A program made the position numbers and the translations under genes. Positions 1 through 10,586 of a stretch of DNA of 64,000 nucleotides are shown one piece after another. Each line of letters opens with the position of its first letter. Position 1 is the first letter of the stretch. The stretch lies in the NCBI GenBank assembly GCA_947846985.1, contig CANTUZ010000025.1, forward strand, positions 12,522,100-12,586,099. Direction: 5' to 3'. The notes beneath the pieces were generated by a model, which saw only the letters and a program-made list of their open reading frames with translations, was not told the origin of the DNA and did not search any database. This DNA comes from Fratercula arctica. Taxonomy: Eukaryota; Chordata; Aves; Charadriiformes; Alcidae.

Positions 1-446
1 GATCTCTGGGTGGTAGTCTTAAATAGTTGTTTAACCCTAAACGAGACCTGGAACATATTCAGCAAACATAACACTAGGAACATGCTGGTTTGAGCATCCC
101 AAGGATATTCAAAATTCTCAAAAGCTGTCATACCTGACTCAAAGGAGAAAAGGGAGGCAAAAGAGCTGGGGAAAGTGTCCCCCCCTGTTTCCCCCATAGA
201 CTGGGTGTAATTATTAATGAATTCTGAGAGGTGGTGCCCAATGTACGGACAGGAGAGCAATATCACATAAACGCCCCAAAATAACCGTCTAACAAGTGAT
301 GTTATCATATCATAAGCCGATATTGCACAGGACAGCAAAATGATAATCCTCATCCCCCTCCCAGAAGTAACAAATATCATCACAGGGAGTGCATAAAACA
401 CATAGGAGTTTACATAACACAGCCATGAGAACAAACTAAGCAACAT
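1..446 (-). CDS. ERV gag N-terminal hydrophobic ORF, partial (runs off the left edge)
   Basis: Starting from an ATG at 446 the minus strand is open for all 148 codons to the window edge, with no stop. It lies 78 bases downstream of the primer-binding site of a minus-strand ERV, the position of gag. The predicted product has at least three hydrophobic stretches: near residues 1-30, about 36-75 and about 119-131. A short NNYT sequence lies near residue 86. In position, hydrophobicity and local motif (a PYIGHHL-type stretch followed by NNYT and SMG) it resembles the broken leader ORF at 6670-7146 of the family A provirus. It lacks an N-terminal MG myristoylation signal. I infer that it is a membrane-associated N-terminal Gag domain; the alternative is a separate small accessory ORF. 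Function is not established. Confidence 0.6.
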   Translation of the reverse strand, partial: MLLSLFSWLCYVNSYVFYALPVMIFVTSGRGMRIIILLSCAISAYDMITSLVRRLFWGVYVILLSCPYIGHHLSEFINNYTQSMGETGGDTFPSSFASLFSFESGMTAFENFEYPWDAQTSMFLVLCLLNMFQVSFRVKQLFKTTTQR

Positions 447-524
447 AGTGACCGTGACTATTTACCTAACAAATTCGTTTTTTTCAAGCTCTAGTTAGAT
501 TCTGTCGTTGTCTCAACCCTTCGG

Positions 525-542
525 GCCCCACGTTGGGCGCCA
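525..542 (-). other. Primer-binding site, tRNA-Lys1,2 type
   Basis: The minus strand reads TGGCGCCCAACGTGGGGC eight bases inside the LTR end at 551. This is the classic 18-base complement of the 3' end of tRNA-Lys1,2, and it fixes the element's orientation: the internal region runs left, off the window. Confidence 0.9.
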
Positions 543-550
543 AAAAGGAC

Positions 551-896
551 TGTCGTGGTTTGGCCTCAGATGGCAACAAAGAACCACGTGTCGCTCGCCC
601 AGCGCTTCCCGGTACGGGAAGGATCAAAAGAAAAAGGCAAAACTCTTGGGTTGAGACAAAGGCAGTTTAACAGAACAGCAAAGGGAACAAGAAAACAACA
701 ACAATAACACCGACAGAGAAATATACAGACGCGAATACGGAACCGCCGCTCCCCGCCGCTCCCCGCCGGTCCGGCCCCGGGATGCGCCAGCCCGCTCCGA
801 ACCCGACTGCTCGCCCCCTCCCTCCTTTTAATCTCAGGGTGGGCGTGGCTCACATGGCATGGAATACTTAACCCTGTCCCTGCCGGAACCAGGACA
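551..896 (-). mobile_element. 5' LTR of the left-edge ERV
   Basis: 346-bp LTR with TG...CA ends; on the minus strand it runs from TGTCCTGGTTCC to AAACCACGACA. A GC-rich stretch with a TTAAAA-type box lies in its U3/promoter half. The adjoining Lys primer site makes this a 5' LTR. Its termini and internal blocks match the solo LTR at 45106-45464, so both belong to one family; the terminal motifs also resemble family A. The base block after 896 is GTATG, but the other target-site copy lies outside the window, so the duplication cannot be tested. Confidence 0.85.
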
Positions 897-3800
897 GTAT
901 GCACACACATTTTGTCCTGAGATAGCTTTTCAGATGAATGGGATTATTTTAACCAAAAGCTGTATTGATATGCAGCTAATAGGGATCCTTTTATTTCAGT
1001 AAGCTTACTTGCCTTCGTACAGAGTATAAATTAATTGTAACACTTTTATATCTGCATAATTGAACACAGAGTAGTAACTTTTATGTCACTGCAGAAGTGT
1101 CAGTAAGACAAAGTAACTTAAAATAAGCAGCTGGGAAAGGCTGGTAGAAGGTCACATAAGCTTCATAAAATTCTTCAGAGAAAGATGGTGTTTACTGGCT
1201 TACACCTTAGCCCACTAGAGACCTTATGATTGTGTATAAGAGCCACTGAAGTCAAAAGGCTTTAAAACACACACTAACTATTAGAATATGCTTAAGCTCC
1301 ATTTCTAAATAAAAATGTTTTCCTGAATCAGGGCCACAGACAGGCTCAGAGCTTCTCTCTGTGACCCAGCATCCTGTGTGGGTTGCTGTAAGTGTTGCCC
1401 TGAGGAACTGGAACTGAATATTCCATATGATGATTCAACAGTCAACATTTTTCAAATTTATGCTGGTCCTTTATGTTTCCAAGAATGGGCGGTCCCAATT
1501 GAAATTGCCCCTGTGTTAAATAAGGTAAAGGTATGTTGAACAGTAAGCCTCAGAAAGATATTACTATTACACTTACTTGTATGGCTTGTAAAAGTAGTTT
1601 TCGTGCCAGCAGCATCAAGAGTAGTAAGTAAATGGAATTGTTTTATTTCAGAGACTAATGGTAAATGCAAATAAAGATTTCTTTGCTCAGAAAACAACAG
1701 CCCTGTGAGTTAACAGAAAGCATAATAACTGGTAGCTTACCCTCTAAGTAACAAATCTGGTTTAACAACCACCCACATATGTGTCTCCGAGGAATCTTTC
1801 TACTACATAATTCTCCCTAGCCCAGTTATTATCTATTATCTACAGGGATACTAGCTTAGGTCTGCTATTCAGAACTGCTCCACCAGCTTTGAGAAAAAAA
1901 TGTACATTACAGAGAACTAAGTTAGCAACTCTACTGAATATGAGCAAAATTGTTTCCTTCAACTGTAAGCGCATTATTTTATAACAAGAAGAGCTTTAAT
2001 CCCAGCCCTTCCTGCACCATAGAATAAGCAACAAGGCTTAGCTACTGATGTGCTTTTTCTGTGGCTGATGATCAGTCCAAGAAACTATTGTAAAATAGGT
2101 TTTAAAATAGTTTTGAACCCTCCTTCAATCCAAGATCCTCATTTTGGTGCACAGGAACAAGAAAATCAACTGTAAAAGATGCTTTGGGAAAAAATGAAGT
2201 TGTGAATGGAAACTATGGAAAAAGGTATTTTTTACCAAGGTGGAAAAAAATCCTATTATAAGCAGTCCACCCCCCTGTGGATTTTTAATGTGACACCATT
2301 ATTTGGAAGTAACGTGAAGGTTTTTCATTTATTGATGTCTACTCTCCTTCCTACTGGCACAGTTTTTTGTGATGCTTTCACTCTAAAGCAAAATGAATTT
2401 ATTTTCTGTAAGATTCCTGTCATAAGACTGTAGTAAACAAATATTTCCAACTGTTTTGGGAGAGAAATGATTAAAGATTTGCCAACAATGGAAATGAGTA
2501 CGGATGCAACCCAACCCAAATCCCAGACTTAATATCAATAATCATAGGGGCAATGGACAGACAAAAGATGACAGAACACAAACTAAAAACCTGGGTATAA
2601 ATGATCCAGAACTGAGGAACAGATGAGCTAAAATATCATTCCAAACTTAGTGACTTGATCTCATCCCAATGTGGACTGAAACTAGGCCCATGACTGCACT
2701 CCCTTGCTAAGTGGGAACAGGGCTGTGCCACAGCCCTGTGTCTGGTTTGAGAATAAGAGGATTCATTGTTGCAGTCTCGATAACTTAAATATTAAATGCA
2801 GATTGAGCTAGTAAATTCAGGGTCTGAGTTTTGAGCAGTATGGGAGGTATATGAATCCAACACTGAGTCAGGCCTCAGGCTCTCTTGCTGTTAAGCCAAA
2901 GCTGTATGTCTGCCTAGTATGCATTTCCAAATTCTGTATATAATGATTCTCTCTCCTCCACATATTTCTTGTTCTGAAAACCTCCACCCCCGAGCTTATG
3001 ATTTTTTCCTCCTCCTTTGGATTGGTTGTTTTTTATTTCCCTTTTATTTGAACTTTTCTTTATGGTCCTTTTATTGCTCATTCTTTTTTTCTCTTTACTA
3101 TTTTCCTCCTCTTTTATATTGATTGACTGACCATAACTGTGGGAACTGACTGGAAATATTCAGCAATCTAGCAAATGGCATAAAATGAATGAGTCTTTAT
3201 TATCAGAAACAAGACGAATCCCTACATTTCCTTTTATATTCGTGGCAAAACAGGTGGACAGCATCTTTAGGAATCAGCCAGAGATTTTTTCTCTATATAT
3301 CTTGCACTGCACTGACCTCACAAAGTGTGCTAATAATGATAGCAAGAATGGAAAAAGCAAACAAACAAACAAACAAACAATTCTGGGTGAAACTTAAAGC
3401 AAAGAAAGCAGGCTTCACACCTTGGACACTGAAGCTCAACTTACAGATACAGGCATTTATGGAGTGAAGGGACATATGTCAAAGGCATTAGAAATAAAGA
3501 ATGTGATGCTTTGATTATCTCTTCCACAACTGAAGATCTGAAGGTGGAAACAGCAAAATCTTTTAATTAGATTTTTAGGAGTATATCCTAGGAAAAAGCA
3601 TTGACAATGATCTTATTCTTATTATCCACAAGTTGTTTTCTAGAAATTTCTCTGCTGTGTTACAGAAAAAAAGGATTTTCCGAATCTTTCACCTGAAGTC
3701 TTTAGTCCTCCATGCAATGCTCAGGTGTGGCTCTAATTTGAAAAAGAAACCCATATGACATTTTACTTTCTTACACTGATTTTTGCAAAAGTACCACTTT

Positions 3801-5200
3801 TCTAGTACAAAGAATTTAGAATTTTAAACATCCTGAGCCATCCATGAGCTTTTTCTTACCAAATTGTATCTTGGACTAACAATATGTCTCATTATTTTTC
3901 CTTATCATTATCTCTGAAAATGCTCTATGTTGTTTTCTATAGCATCCACTCATACATTTTCCTGCTTATTTGGACTTCCAATAGATTTTACATATTAGCT
4001 TTAGGGTTGTTAGTTTATTTTTTAAGTCCAATAAACTGAGATGTATTCTTAATGGATATAGATGGATATGCATCATATGCATACACATTGCACAGGCAGG
4101 CTATAGCACAACTTGTGAGGCGGGAAGAGAGATGAGCAAGCTTCTCCAGACCTACTCTGATGACTCAGGACCTCTCAGACCTTTTACTCACATCTCAGGA
4201 CAGGCGCATTAGGCACCAGGATTTCCCTATTGGCCTCAAAGTCTCCCAGACTCCAGTGCTGCACAGTGCAGTCATATCATAGCAGACTCCTTGGTCTCAG
4301 CTCCATTCTAGCTTGCCCCAAAGACATCTTTACAGCAGACTACCACAGTTCCTGCGCTATGGAAAATGAGTCTCTCAAGGGCCCCTTTGAGCAGATAGAT
4401 CACCAGTGAGATTCTGAGCCTCCACTTTCTACAGAATATCTAAAGCATTAAATCATATAAGCTATTTTTCCACTGTCAACTTATAATTAGCCTGTTTCCA
4501 CTGCTCATCTGAAAAAATCCAAGGTCTAATCTTCCCACTGACTTGCCACTGTGTACAAATAACTTTTTTTTTCTTCCTTTTTCTCAAGAAAACATAAACA
4601 GTACTGTGTGTTTTTCATATAATGATTGCTAAAGTCACTTAAAGTGATATGATGCAATATGTCATCTACCAGCTGAAGCTCTAGTGGGACAAGGTTTAGC
4701 TGCTAATCTAGACAGAATGTAAGGGCTCTGAGAATGCCCATACTGGATGTTTTGCTGGAAAACTGTAAAAAGTGCATTCCATGCGGCTTCCAAAAAAATC
4801 CCACAGACGTTACCAACAGAGAAATTGGGATGCTTTTAGAAATCAACCTCAAAATTATTCCATTGTCTGTCTCACTGGACATTGTGTTCCAAGATTAGCA
4901 CTAGAAAACAAAAACCTCAACTTAAATAGCTTGACACAAAGAGAATTAATATATAAACTGCTACCATTCAAGAAGATATTTTTTCAAATTATGTTTTGTC
5001 ATAGATGTATGAAAAACACAGTGTGCTAGTGCATGTGCTTTTGTATCAGAGCAATGGATTTGTAATCAGGAAGGCAGAAATTGTGCACTTGCAAATTTAA
5101 ACTTCAAAAAGGCCAGGACACCATAGCTGTAAAAAGGAGTCAAGGACAGAGTGTTTTCAGAGAGAGACATGATTCCCACCGTAATCCTTTCTTGCTACAA
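897..5200. other. Non-coding, AT-rich interval
   Basis: No gene or recognisable transposon seen. Short ORFs here are below 95 codons, lack domains and look like chance. The only simple repeat of note is (CAAA)n at 3358-3380. Confidence 0.6.
3358..3380. repeat. (CAAA)n microsatellite
   Basis: Short perfect tetranucleotide run inside the non-coding interval. Confidence 0.85.
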
Positions 5201-5205
5201 GATAG

Positions 5206-5922
5206 TGTCCTGGTTTGAGGTAAAACAGAACCAACTTTCTGTTCAGTAATTTTATTTCTTAGCTAGGCCTCTTCTAACTCTCTGAAATTAACAGCATGTT
5301 GTGTCAAAAATGGTTCGTTCAGAGTGATAAGACAGTGTGTGCCAAGGAATGGTACGCAGAGGGGCTCTTGCTTATACTTACTGCTATAACAACCAAGGTC
5401 AGCTAACTTCGTTATTTGCCCCGTTGGAGGGTCGGAAAGGGAAAAGCGTAGAGGGGTCCCACCTGCAGGGAGGAGCAGACAGGACAGGTGACCCAAAATT
5501 GACCAACAGGGGTATTCCATCCCATCTGCCCCATGCTCAGTATAAAAGCTGAGGGATCAAAGGGTCAATGCTCTTCCTTCAGTGGCCAACGTCTGAGGAG
5601 GACCCTGTCTGTTCATCTGCCTTTGATCCCGATCCGTGTGTTCCTGACTCCAACTCTGGAACCCAGTTCCCACTCATCGCTGAGTCCAGCCTGGGACTTC
5701 CCCAGTGCCTGCCGGTGACATCATCCTGGGAGCTTAATACAGTTTTGTATATACTGTATCTATTTCATTATTTCCCTTTTTATCTTATTATTGATATTTC
5801 ATTAGTTTAGTTTTCTTCTAAACTCGTAAATCTCTTTATCTCTCCCCCTCCTCCCCGTGCACGAGAGGCTGGGGGGGAGCATCTGTCACCGGCCATTGGC
5901 CAATTTGGCCAAAACCGCGACA
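5206..5922 (+). mobile_element. Family A 5' LTR (converted copy)
   Basis: 717-bp LTR, TG...CA. It matches the solo LTR at 39885-40600 (inverted) at all but about three places: position 5219, position 5407 and one T in the T-run near 5815. It differs from its own 3' LTR (13993-14713) at many more sites, by eye at least 25, including 5254, and has a different terminus (CCGCGACA against CCATGACA). The first 14 bases agree with the 3' LTR, not the solo LTR. A TATAAAA box is at 5541-5547. Confidence 0.9.
5541..5547 (+). promoter_or_regulatory. TATA box of the 5' LTR
   Basis: TATAAAA in the CTCAGTATAAAAGCTGAG context. The same box recurs at 6407-6413 (LTR-B fragment) and 14328-14334 (3' LTR), so the provirus 5' end now has two potential promoters in tandem. 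Confidence 0.7.
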
Positions 5923-6213
5923 GAAGCCAAACCACTGGCTGTGGCACCAGTCCTGTAGCCAGTTATTGATTTGCCAGATTCGCCTGGCCCTATCCACCCC
6001 CTTCCCTTTGACTGGGAGGACCGATGAAAAAACTACCTGTGCTCCAGAGTCCCTGACCACTGCTCACAGGACTCTAGAATCTTTATTGATAGTCTTCAGA
6101 GTGCTCCCATCTGCATCACTGGTGCCCACATGAAACAGCAGCAGTGGATAATAGTCCGAGGACTGCACGAGGTTTGGTAGTCTCTCGGTGACAAGTGGTA
6201 GTCTCTTGGTGAC
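5923..6213 (-). repeat. CR1 ORF1 (esterase) fragment carried inside the provirus 5' end
   Basis: On the minus strand this encodes two short, frame-broken pieces typical of the CR1 ORF1 esterase domain: a SSDYYPLLLFHVG-type segment and a VVFSSVLPV...WCHSQWFGF segment. It is directly joined to the LTR end at 5922 and to an LTR-B fragment at 6214. The identical block at 39593-39884 is part of a CR1 that continues on the other side of a solo LTR, so the copy here is derived from there. Confidence 0.85.
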
Positions 6214-6563
6214 ATGCAGAGAGGCGGAGAGGCTCTTGCTTATATTTCTTGCTATAACAACCAAGGTCAGCTCACTTTGTTATTTGCCCTGTTAGAGGGT
6301 CGGAAGCGGAAAAGCATAGAGGGGTCACACCTGCGGGGAGGAACGGACAGGACAGGTGACACAAAACTGACCAACAGGGTATTCCACCCATTTGCATCAT
6401 GCTCAGTATAAAAGCTGAGGGATTAAAGGGTCAGCTCTCTTTCTTCAGTGTCCAGTGTCCAAGGAGGACCCTGTCTGTTTGTCTGCCTTTGATCCCGATC
6501 CGTGCATTCCTGACTCCAGATCTGGAATCCAGCTCCCGTCCATCGCTGAGTCCAGTCTGGGAC
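6214..6563 (+). mobile_element. LTR-B fragment (second partial LTR)
   Basis: About 350 bp of a diverged LTR of the same superfamily, identical to the LTR-B part at 39244-39592 (inverted). It contains TATAAAA at 6407-6413. It stops abruptly after CTGGGAC; the next seven bases CATGACA (6564-6570) match the end of the provirus 3' LTR, not that of LTR-B or LTR-A, and so are the remnant of the original 5' LTR end. Confidence 0.85.
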
Positions 6564-6577
6564 CATGACAGATTTAT

Positions 6578-6595
6578 TGGAGCCCAACGTGGGGC
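6578..6595 (+). other. Primer-binding site, Lys-like with one mismatch
   Basis: TGGAGCCCAACGTGGGGC differs at one base from the tRNA-Lys1,2 primer site. It lies seven bases after the LTR end at 6570, confirming where the internal region begins. Confidence 0.8.
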
Positions 6596-6669
6596 CCGAA
6601 TGGAGCTCTGATTGATTGCCTGAATAGTTTGAATTCCAGCTTGTTCAGGGAGAACAGACAGTTCACATC

Positions 6670-7146
6670 ATGTCATTCTTACATGAAATCTTGTATCATG
6701 TCCTTAGAGAGCTTTGCATGAAGTTAATTGATGCAGTGGGGCTTAACTGGTCGAATATATTGCATGGTCTATTTCTTCTTTGTGTTTGGATGCGGTGGTC
6801 TAAGCGTGCTATGTTGGTGTGGATTTGCCTTCAGATGTATAAAATAATTGCTTGGATAACGGTTCTACCTGAATATCTTGGGCATCTCGTGATGGAGTCT
6901 TTTACTAATTACACTTTTGGGATGGGTTCTTTTACTAATTACACTCTTGGTTTTACCTGGGGAAAGTTTACTTTGCCCTTGGATGATGATGCCAAAGTGA
7001 CAGTAACGGAATGAGGGGATGAGAAACCTTCGGGCTGTTTAGAGAGTGAACGTTACATTCATTCGTATGTGATTTTGTTGTTGGGTTTCCTGAATGTGTT
7101 GTAGGGGTGGTTTATTGTTAAATATCAGTGCAGGAGTGAGTATTAT
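6670..7146 (+). pseudogene. Family A gag N-terminal hydrophobic domain, two stops
   Basis: ATG at 6670 opens 115 codons (to TGA at 7015). The same frame continues past that stop and a TAG near 7102 into the gag ORF at 7147, so this is the broken N-terminus of one Gag reading frame. It has hydrophobic stretches near residues 25-40 and 47-65 and again around codons 133-145 (IHSYVILLLGFL). A 30-bp tandem duplication (units starting at 6898 and 6928) doubles an SFTNYT motif. No MG myristoylation signal. The layout and an EYLGHL...NYT...GMG pattern resemble the left-edge ORF at 1-446. Inferred role: membrane anchoring of Gag. Confidence 0.6.
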
Positions 7147-8551
7147 GTGACATGTGATATTGCTACTCAAACCCCACGGCCAGAGTCAAAAATAGCAGAA
7201 ATTCAGACAATCCCGCTGCTAAAAGCCACAGCAGAAACTCAGACAACCCGGCCTCCAAAAGCCGCAGCAGAAATTCAGACAACCCCCCTACTGAAAGCCA
7301 CAGCAGAAACCCAAACAACTCAGATCACTGCCCAAGCCACAACACAGACACAAACAACACCACCGGCCCCGACACCAGCCCGAGCGCCAACGGCTGCCCC
7401 CCCCCACAGGCCCCAACATCGACCAGGCCCACATCGGCTGCCCCCCCACCGGCTCCGGCGAAAGCCACGGCTCCGCCCGTACAGGCGAAAGCCACGGCAC
7501 CGGCACCAGCTCCGGCAAAAGCTACAGCACCGGCCCCGTCCCGGCCCATGCCGGCAGCAGTTACTCAGCAGCCTGTGGTCAAAGTCACTCTGCCGCCTGC
7601 CCCACCCCACGCTTCTATCGCCAGCCCCGCCCGCAGCGGCACCGGCTGCTCCAGCCCCGACAAGGAGCACGGTCACTGCTCCGGCTGCTCCGACAACGAG
7701 CGCTGCTGCTAGCCAAACTCCAGCAGAACCGGCACAAGTTGCCCCGGTGACCAGGAAGCAGAAAAAGTTAGCTCGTTCCCTTGCCTCTGACGACAAAGAC
7801 CAGCCCAAGCCAGACAGCATAGGAGAGGGTTCCTCTGACGAAGATCTAGGAGAGAGTCCTTCTCAAGCAGATAAAGGAAAACGTCCTGCTAAATCAGATC
7901 CAGGAGAGGGTCCTTCTCAGCCAGCATTAACACAGGATGAGGACTCAGATGCAGAGATAATCATTAAATCCTTCTCTATGAAGGATTTGCGAAATATAAA
8001 GAAGGACTTTAGTCGTCATGAAGGGGAGACATTTGTCTCCTGGTTGCTCTGATGCTGGGACAATGGAGCTGACACCATAGATTTAGATGGTAGAGAAGCT
8101 AAGCAGTTGGGAAACCTGGCCAAAGATGGAGGGATTGATAAAGCAATTGGGAGAAAGGCAGACATCCTCAGTCTCTGGAGGCGACTGCTATCAGCCGTAA
8201 AGGGCAGGTATCCCTTTAAGGATGATATCGAATGCCATCCAACCAAATGGACCAGCATGGAGAAAGGTATCAAGTACCTGAGGGAACTGGCTGTGTGAGA
8301 GGTGATTTATAGCAACTGGCAAGTGATTATAGACCCTGATGAAATGCCATGCCAATGATCTTTGTTGAGAAAGTTTGTGCAGAGTGCACCATCAAATTAT
8401 TCCCACACTTTGGAGGATCTGATACTGATACACCAACTGTGAATGAGGTGGCTAACAAGGTGCGACAGTATGAAGACAGTCTCTCCTGCCCCCTTCATGT
8501 AGCAGCAGTGGAGAAAATGGCTGAGCAAACCAAGACAATGGCTGATCAAAC
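7147..8551 (+). pseudogene. Family A gag, central part
   Basis: Open frame 7147-8052 followed by the same frame to about 8340 with stops at 8050-8052 and near 8296. Begins with four 12-residue repeats (7195-7338), then a Pro/Ala/Thr-rich linker. The linker reads sensibly as Ala-Pro-Lys-rich only if the frame changes near the C run at 7399-7407 and back near 7625, so two indels are likely. From about 7740 it is Lys/Glu/Asp-rich, then a capsid-like helical region (KDLRNIKKDF, WDNGAD, LWRRLL, WTSMEKG). From 8349 the frame changes and continues to 8551, where a solo LTR is inserted. I recognise the type as avian ERV Gag but cannot place cleavage sites. Confidence 0.65.
7195..7338 (+). repeat. 36-bp tandem repeat within gag, 4 units
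   Basis: Four 36-bp units encode 12-residue repeats of the form AEIQTxPLLKAT / AETQTTxPPKAA. All units keep the reading frame. Confidence 0.8.
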
Positions 8552-9194
8552 TGTTACCTGAAATAAAAGCCCTCGAAACCAAAAGTAGTTTAGAGAGGAG
8601 ATATTGCTTTATTCGACGTCGGGTGCTAGGGGGAATAACCCACAAATCTAGCACATCTTACCGAGGATATTCACCCATTATTTATACACAAAATGTTCTC
8701 ATAATTCCACCTACCTAATACATAACTTCACCTAGGCTTACATATTCATTAGGATGACCGAATAGTCTTTTTGCCCATGCGTATCAAATTTTGCTGTGTT
8801 GGCAAAAGACTTCTGCGCAAGCATGAGTGTCTCGGTGGTCATTTGGGTAAGGAGACCCTTCCTCACATTATCCTTTTAAGGTATTGAGTCATCTCAGGAC
8901 AGTAAAAGTTTGCTGTAAGTTTGCCAGCTTCTTGAAGATAATAAGGATGTTCTTTGAAGCAGCCATAACTCTATCCTAATTGGTATAGGAGTACATACTT
9001 GAGGTATAGAAGAACCTTGAAGTGATTAACTACTTCTGGTTATCTCCTCATTATCACTATCTGTAACATCAGCTCAGTGACTAACTATTTTTACACAGTA
9101 AGAAAGTCAGTAATTGGCTATTTTCTCACAGAGTAAGAAGGTTAGTAAGAAACAACTATTTTAGAAACAAGGCAGAGGCCTGTCTTTGGTAACA
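8552..9194 (-). mobile_element. Solo LTR inserted in gag, 4-bp target duplication
   Basis: 643-bp LTR with 7-bp inverted ends TGTTACC/GGTAACA, flanked by AAAC (8548-8551 and 9195-9198). On the minus strand it has a TATAAATA-type box near 8673-8683 and an AATAAA near 8607-8613. A 4-bp duplication is usual for class I (gamma-like) ERVs, so this is a different lineage from its host. No internal region remains. Confidence 0.85.
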
Positions 9195-9606
9195 AAACTA
9201 AGACCATTGCTGAGACAGTGGAGAAAATGACTAAGACAATAGCTGAGCAAAATGAGAAAAATGATAAACTTTTTCATGAACTGCTTGAAAAACTGTCTGA
9301 GAAGGGGAAAGAATCCCACCCTTCCCCTGAACAGATCCAGGTTGCAGTCATTAAGAAAAAATGCCCTCCTACGAAATCAACTCAAGGGAAACAGGATCCA
9401 CTCTGAGATTTCCTGTGGCTTTGCCTCTGCAACAACGGAGAGGACATGAATAAGTGGGATAAAAAACCTACCCTGGTTCTACAGGCATGAGTGCTTGAGT
9501 TGCAAGGTAAAGCAGATGGAAGGAAGAATTTCTGCAGGAGGAGGGCTGCTCCAGTCCATGGTAAGCGATGCTCCAGTCCTTGTAGGAACTCATCTGCTAA
9601 TTGTAG
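9195..9606 (+). pseudogene. Family A gag C-terminus after the LTR insertion
   Basis: Resumes the gag frame interrupted at 8551: 9218-9406 encodes a Lys/Glu-rich helical, coiled-coil-like stretch (KNDKLFHELLEKLSEKGKE). After the stop near 9406 the spacing to the protease holds short, frame-broken pieces with several Cys codons; no clean CCHC zinc knuckle could be read. Confidence 0.55.
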
Positions 9607-10095
9607 ATGTTGCTCTCAACGGCCTCCAGCCAGGAGGAGGAGAGGGATAACCGAGTTCATGGGACTGTGTGGATTCAATGGCCTGGCACATTAGAGCCAC
9701 AGAAGTATAGAGCCCTTGTGGACACTGGTGCACAGTGTACCCTATTGCCATTGAATCATAAAGGGACAGAATCTGTGACTATTTCTGGAGTGACAGGCAG
9801 GTCTCAAGAACTGACTGTATTGGAGGCCAAAGTGAGCCTGAATGGGAATAAATGGGAGAAGCACCCTATTGTAACTGGCCCAAATGCTCTGTGCATCCTT
9901 GGCATAGACTACCATAAGAGAGGATATTTCAAAGACTCGAAAGGGTATCAGTGGGCTTTTGGTATAGCAGCTGTAGAGACTGAGGATATTACACAGCTGT
10001 CTACCTTACCTGGCCTTTCAGATGACCCTTCTGTGGTGGGACTGCTGAAGGTTAAAGAAGAGCAGGTGCCAGTTGCTGCTGCCACGCTGCACTGA
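9607..10095 (+). pseudogene. Retroviral aspartic protease (PR), family A
   Basis: Open for 162 codons. The active-site loop LVDTGAQCTLL has Asp-Thr-Gly at 9721-9729, and a CILGID segment lies near 9890-9910 as expected for the C-terminal half of a retropepsin. It would process Gag-Pol. The ORF ends at 10093-10095 (TGA), immediately before RT sequence in the same frame, so a single stop separates PR from RT. Start not meaningful because PR is normally released from a polyprotein. Confidence 0.8.
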
Positions 10096-10586
10096 TGACA
10101 GTATCGCACTAACCGAGACTCCCTGATTCCCATCCAGAACCTGATTCGTCAGCTGGAGACCCAAGGAGTGATCAGCAAGACTCGCTCACCCTTTAACAGC
10201 CTGATATGGCCAGTGCAAAAGTCTGATGGAGACTGGAGATTAACAGTAGACTATCATGGCCTGAATGAAGTCACACCATTGCTGAGTGCTGCTGTGCCAG
10301 ACATGCTAGAACCGCAGTATGAACTGGAGTCCAAGGCAGCCAAGTGGTATGCCACGATTGATATAGCTAATGCATTCTTCTCTATGCCTTTAGCAGCAGA
10401 GTGCAGGCCACAGTTTGCTTTCACCTGGAGAGGCATCCAGTACACCTGGAATCGACTGCCCCAGGGGTGGAAACACAGCCCCACCATTTGCCATGGACTG
10501 ATCCAGACTGCCCTGGAGAAGGGTGGAGCTCCAGGACACCTGCAATACATTGATGACATCATTGTGTGGGGTAATACTGTGACAGA
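10096..10586 (+). pseudogene. Reverse transcriptase (RT), N-terminal half, family A
   Basis: Fingers and palm of RT: LTVDYHGLNEVTP, the YATIDIANAFF catalytic Asp motif, RLPQGWKHSPTICHG, and the YIDD active site at 10546-10557. It copies viral RNA to DNA. The frame is open from 10099 to the insertion at about 10587, where a foreign element separates it from the RT thumb region at 11398. Confidence 0.85.

Noticed and set aside
5206..6570. Two independent LTR insertions side by side as the origin of the provirus 5' end
   Set aside because: Would not explain the CR1 fragment between them, the near identity to the locus at 39-40.6 kb, or the 3'-LTR-like bases at both tract ends.
7288..7820. Gly/Ala/Cys-rich minus-strand ORFs opposite gag
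   Set aside because: Shadows of the GC-rich proline/alanine linker on the coding strand.
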